From: an uncultured Caulobacterales bacterium
Lineage (GTDB): Bacteria; Pseudomonadota; Alphaproteobacteria; Caulobacterales; Caulobacteraceae
Length of the DNA: 64,000 nt
NCBI GenBank assembly: GCA_903837135.1
Contig: CAILTK010000028.1
Location: 1-64,000 of the forward strand
Direction of reading: 5' to 3'
A model generated the notes under the pieces. That model saw only the letters and a program-made list of their open reading frames with translations. It did not search any database and was not told the origin of the DNA. Positions 63,013 through 64,000 of the stretch are shown piece by piece. A program made the translations under genes and the position numbers. The stretch's first letter is position 1. Each line of letters starts with the position of its first letter.

Positions 63013-64000
63013 ATGGCGGACGGAACGGCGACGCTGCAGCGGCCGGAAACGGCGACCCCGGGCGAGTCCGAGCATTTCGACGTGCTGATCGTCGGGGCCG
63101 GCATCTCGGGCATCGGCAGCGCCTACCACCTGCAGACCCAGTGTCCGGGAACGAGCTTCGTCGCCCTGGAGAGCCAGGAAAGCTTCGGCGGCACCTGGCT
63201 GACCCACAAATACCCGGGCATCCGCTCCGACAGCGATCTCTACACCTTCGGCTACCGCTTCAAGCCCTGGGTCGGCGCCCCGATCGCCAGCGCCGAGGAG
63301 ATCCTCAAATACATGCGCGAGGTGATCGACGAGAACGACCTCGAGCGCCACGTCCGCTACGGTCACAAGATCGTCTCGGCCCGCTGGTCCAGCACCGACA
63401 ACCTGTGGACCATCGAGGCCGTGCAGAACGGCGAGCCCCGGCGCTTCACCGCGGGCTTCCTGTGGATGTGCCAGGGCTACTATCGTCACTCCGAAGGCTA
63501 CACTCCGGAATGGAAGGGCATGGACCGTTTCAAGGGGCGGATCGTGCATCCGCAGACCTGGCCCGAGGATCTCGACTACGCGGGCAAGCGCGTCCTCGTC
63601 ATCGGCTCGGGCGCCACGGCGGCGACCGTGGTTCCGGCCATGGCCCCGGACGCCGCCCACGTCACCGTGCTGCAGCGGTCGCCGACCTATTTCATCCCCG
63701 GCCAGAACGTCAACGAACTGGCCGACATGCTGCGCCAGCTCCAGATCGACGAGACCTGGATTCACGAGATCGTCCGCCGCAAGGTTCTCTACGACCAGGA
63801 CGTGTTCACGCGCCGCTGTTTCGAAGAGCCCGAGGCGGTGACCAAGGAGCTGCTCGACGCGGTCGGCCTGTTCCTGCCCGCCGAGGAGGTGGCCAGGAAC
63901 TTCACCCCGCGCTACCTGCCCTGGCGCCAGCGGATCGCCTTCGTGCCGGAGGGCGACCTGTTCCAGGGCATCGCCTCGGGCAAGGCCTCGGTGGTCACCG
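63013..64000 (+). CDS. flavin-containing Baeyer-Villiger-type monooxygenase (partial, runs off the window)
   Basis: The reading frame from ATG 63013 (after GGGAGTGG) stays open to the window end, 329 residues so far. It has the FAD-binding VLIVGAGISGIGSAYHL, the ESFGGTWLTHKYPG site, the BVMO fingerprint FKGRIVHPQTWP, and the NADPH-binding VLVIGSGATAATVVPA. It resembles EthA-type class B monooxygenases that oxidise ketones or thioamides. The C-terminus is missing only because the sequence ends. Confidence 0.92.
   Translation, partial: MADGTATLQRPETATPGESEHFDVLIVGAGISGIGSAYHLQTQCPGTSFVALESQESFGGTWLTHKYPGIRSDSDLYTFGYRFKPWVGAPIASAEEILKYMREVIDENDLERHVRYGHKIVSARWSSTDNLWTIEAVQNGEPRRFTAGFLWMCQGYYRHSEGYTPEWKGMDRFKGRIVHPQTWPEDLDYAGKRVLVIGSGATAATVVPAMAPDAAHVTVLQRSPTYFIPGQNVNELADMLRQLQIDETWIHEIVRRKVLYDQDVFTRRCFEEPEAVTKELLDAVGLFLPAEEVARNFTPRYLPWRQRIAFVPEGDLFQGIASGKASVVT

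Overview
The window is GC-rich (roughly 70 percent) chromosomal DNA from an alphaproteobacterium, most likely of the Caulobacterales (Caulobacter/Phenylobacterium-like). Evidence for this is the block rpoZ-spoT-pyrE-pdxJ-acpS-lepB-rnc-era-recO-parC, a PhyR-type general stress regulator with sigma-EcfG promoter motifs, promoters of the TTGCGG/GCTAGC type, and many genes joined by GTGA/ATGA overlaps. The genus is an inference. No rRNA, tRNA, CRISPR array, insertion sequence or prophage was recognised.

Layout. (1) 65-10555: a minus-strand housekeeping block read from rpoZ down to parC, covering stringent response, pyrimidine and PLP synthesis, ACP activation, signal peptidase, RNase III, Era, RecO and topoisomerase IV. 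(2) 10598-13192: a degenerate receiver protein with a helical partner, and an M19 dipeptidase. (3) 13456-15607: ethanolamine ammonia-lyase eutBC without microcompartment genes. (4) 15758-27525: a compact ten-gene chemosensory operon encoding a soluble double-tip MCP, a triple CheW, CheB, a HEAT-repeat protein, CheR, CheY, CheA, a second CheY, CheC and a PAS hybrid kinase. (5) 27571-29662: a GreA-type factor, a VPTL/IPTL-CTERM secreted protein and a fatty-acid hydroxylase family membrane protein. (6) 29737-36605: conserved genes folK, NYN nuclease, uracil-DNA glycosylase, MFS, smpB, dapA and lytic transglycosylase. Regions 2-5 appear to lie inside what is usually one alphaproteobacterial synteny block.

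(7) 36649-40559: dehydratase with TetR, then an operon of two RNA methyltransferase-like genes and a Nudix hydrolase. (8) 40529-41650: a low-GC SAM methyltransferase gene bracketed by a 70-bp imperfect direct repeat. (9) 41792-50586: DUF3857/transglutaminase protein, stress-promoter lipoprotein, RHH-membrane protein, a second signal peptidase, HrpB helicase, amino-acid permease and an MBL hydrolase. (10) 50710-58738: signalling and stress genes, with a two-component system plus EF-hand lipoprotein, PhyR, DUF1345, a KGG stress protein, a NepR-like ORF and a second two-component system. (11) 58944-64000: dicarboxylate symporter, a disordered small protein, CocE/NonD hydrolase, and a flavin monooxygenase cut by the window end.

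The main regulatory theme is the general stress response. Matches to GGAAC-N16-CGTT sit upstream of phyR, a lipoprotein gene and (one mismatch) a KGG stress gene. Intergenic regions carry several families of dispersed palindromes. The strongest candidate for an under-described system is the soluble chemosensory operon.
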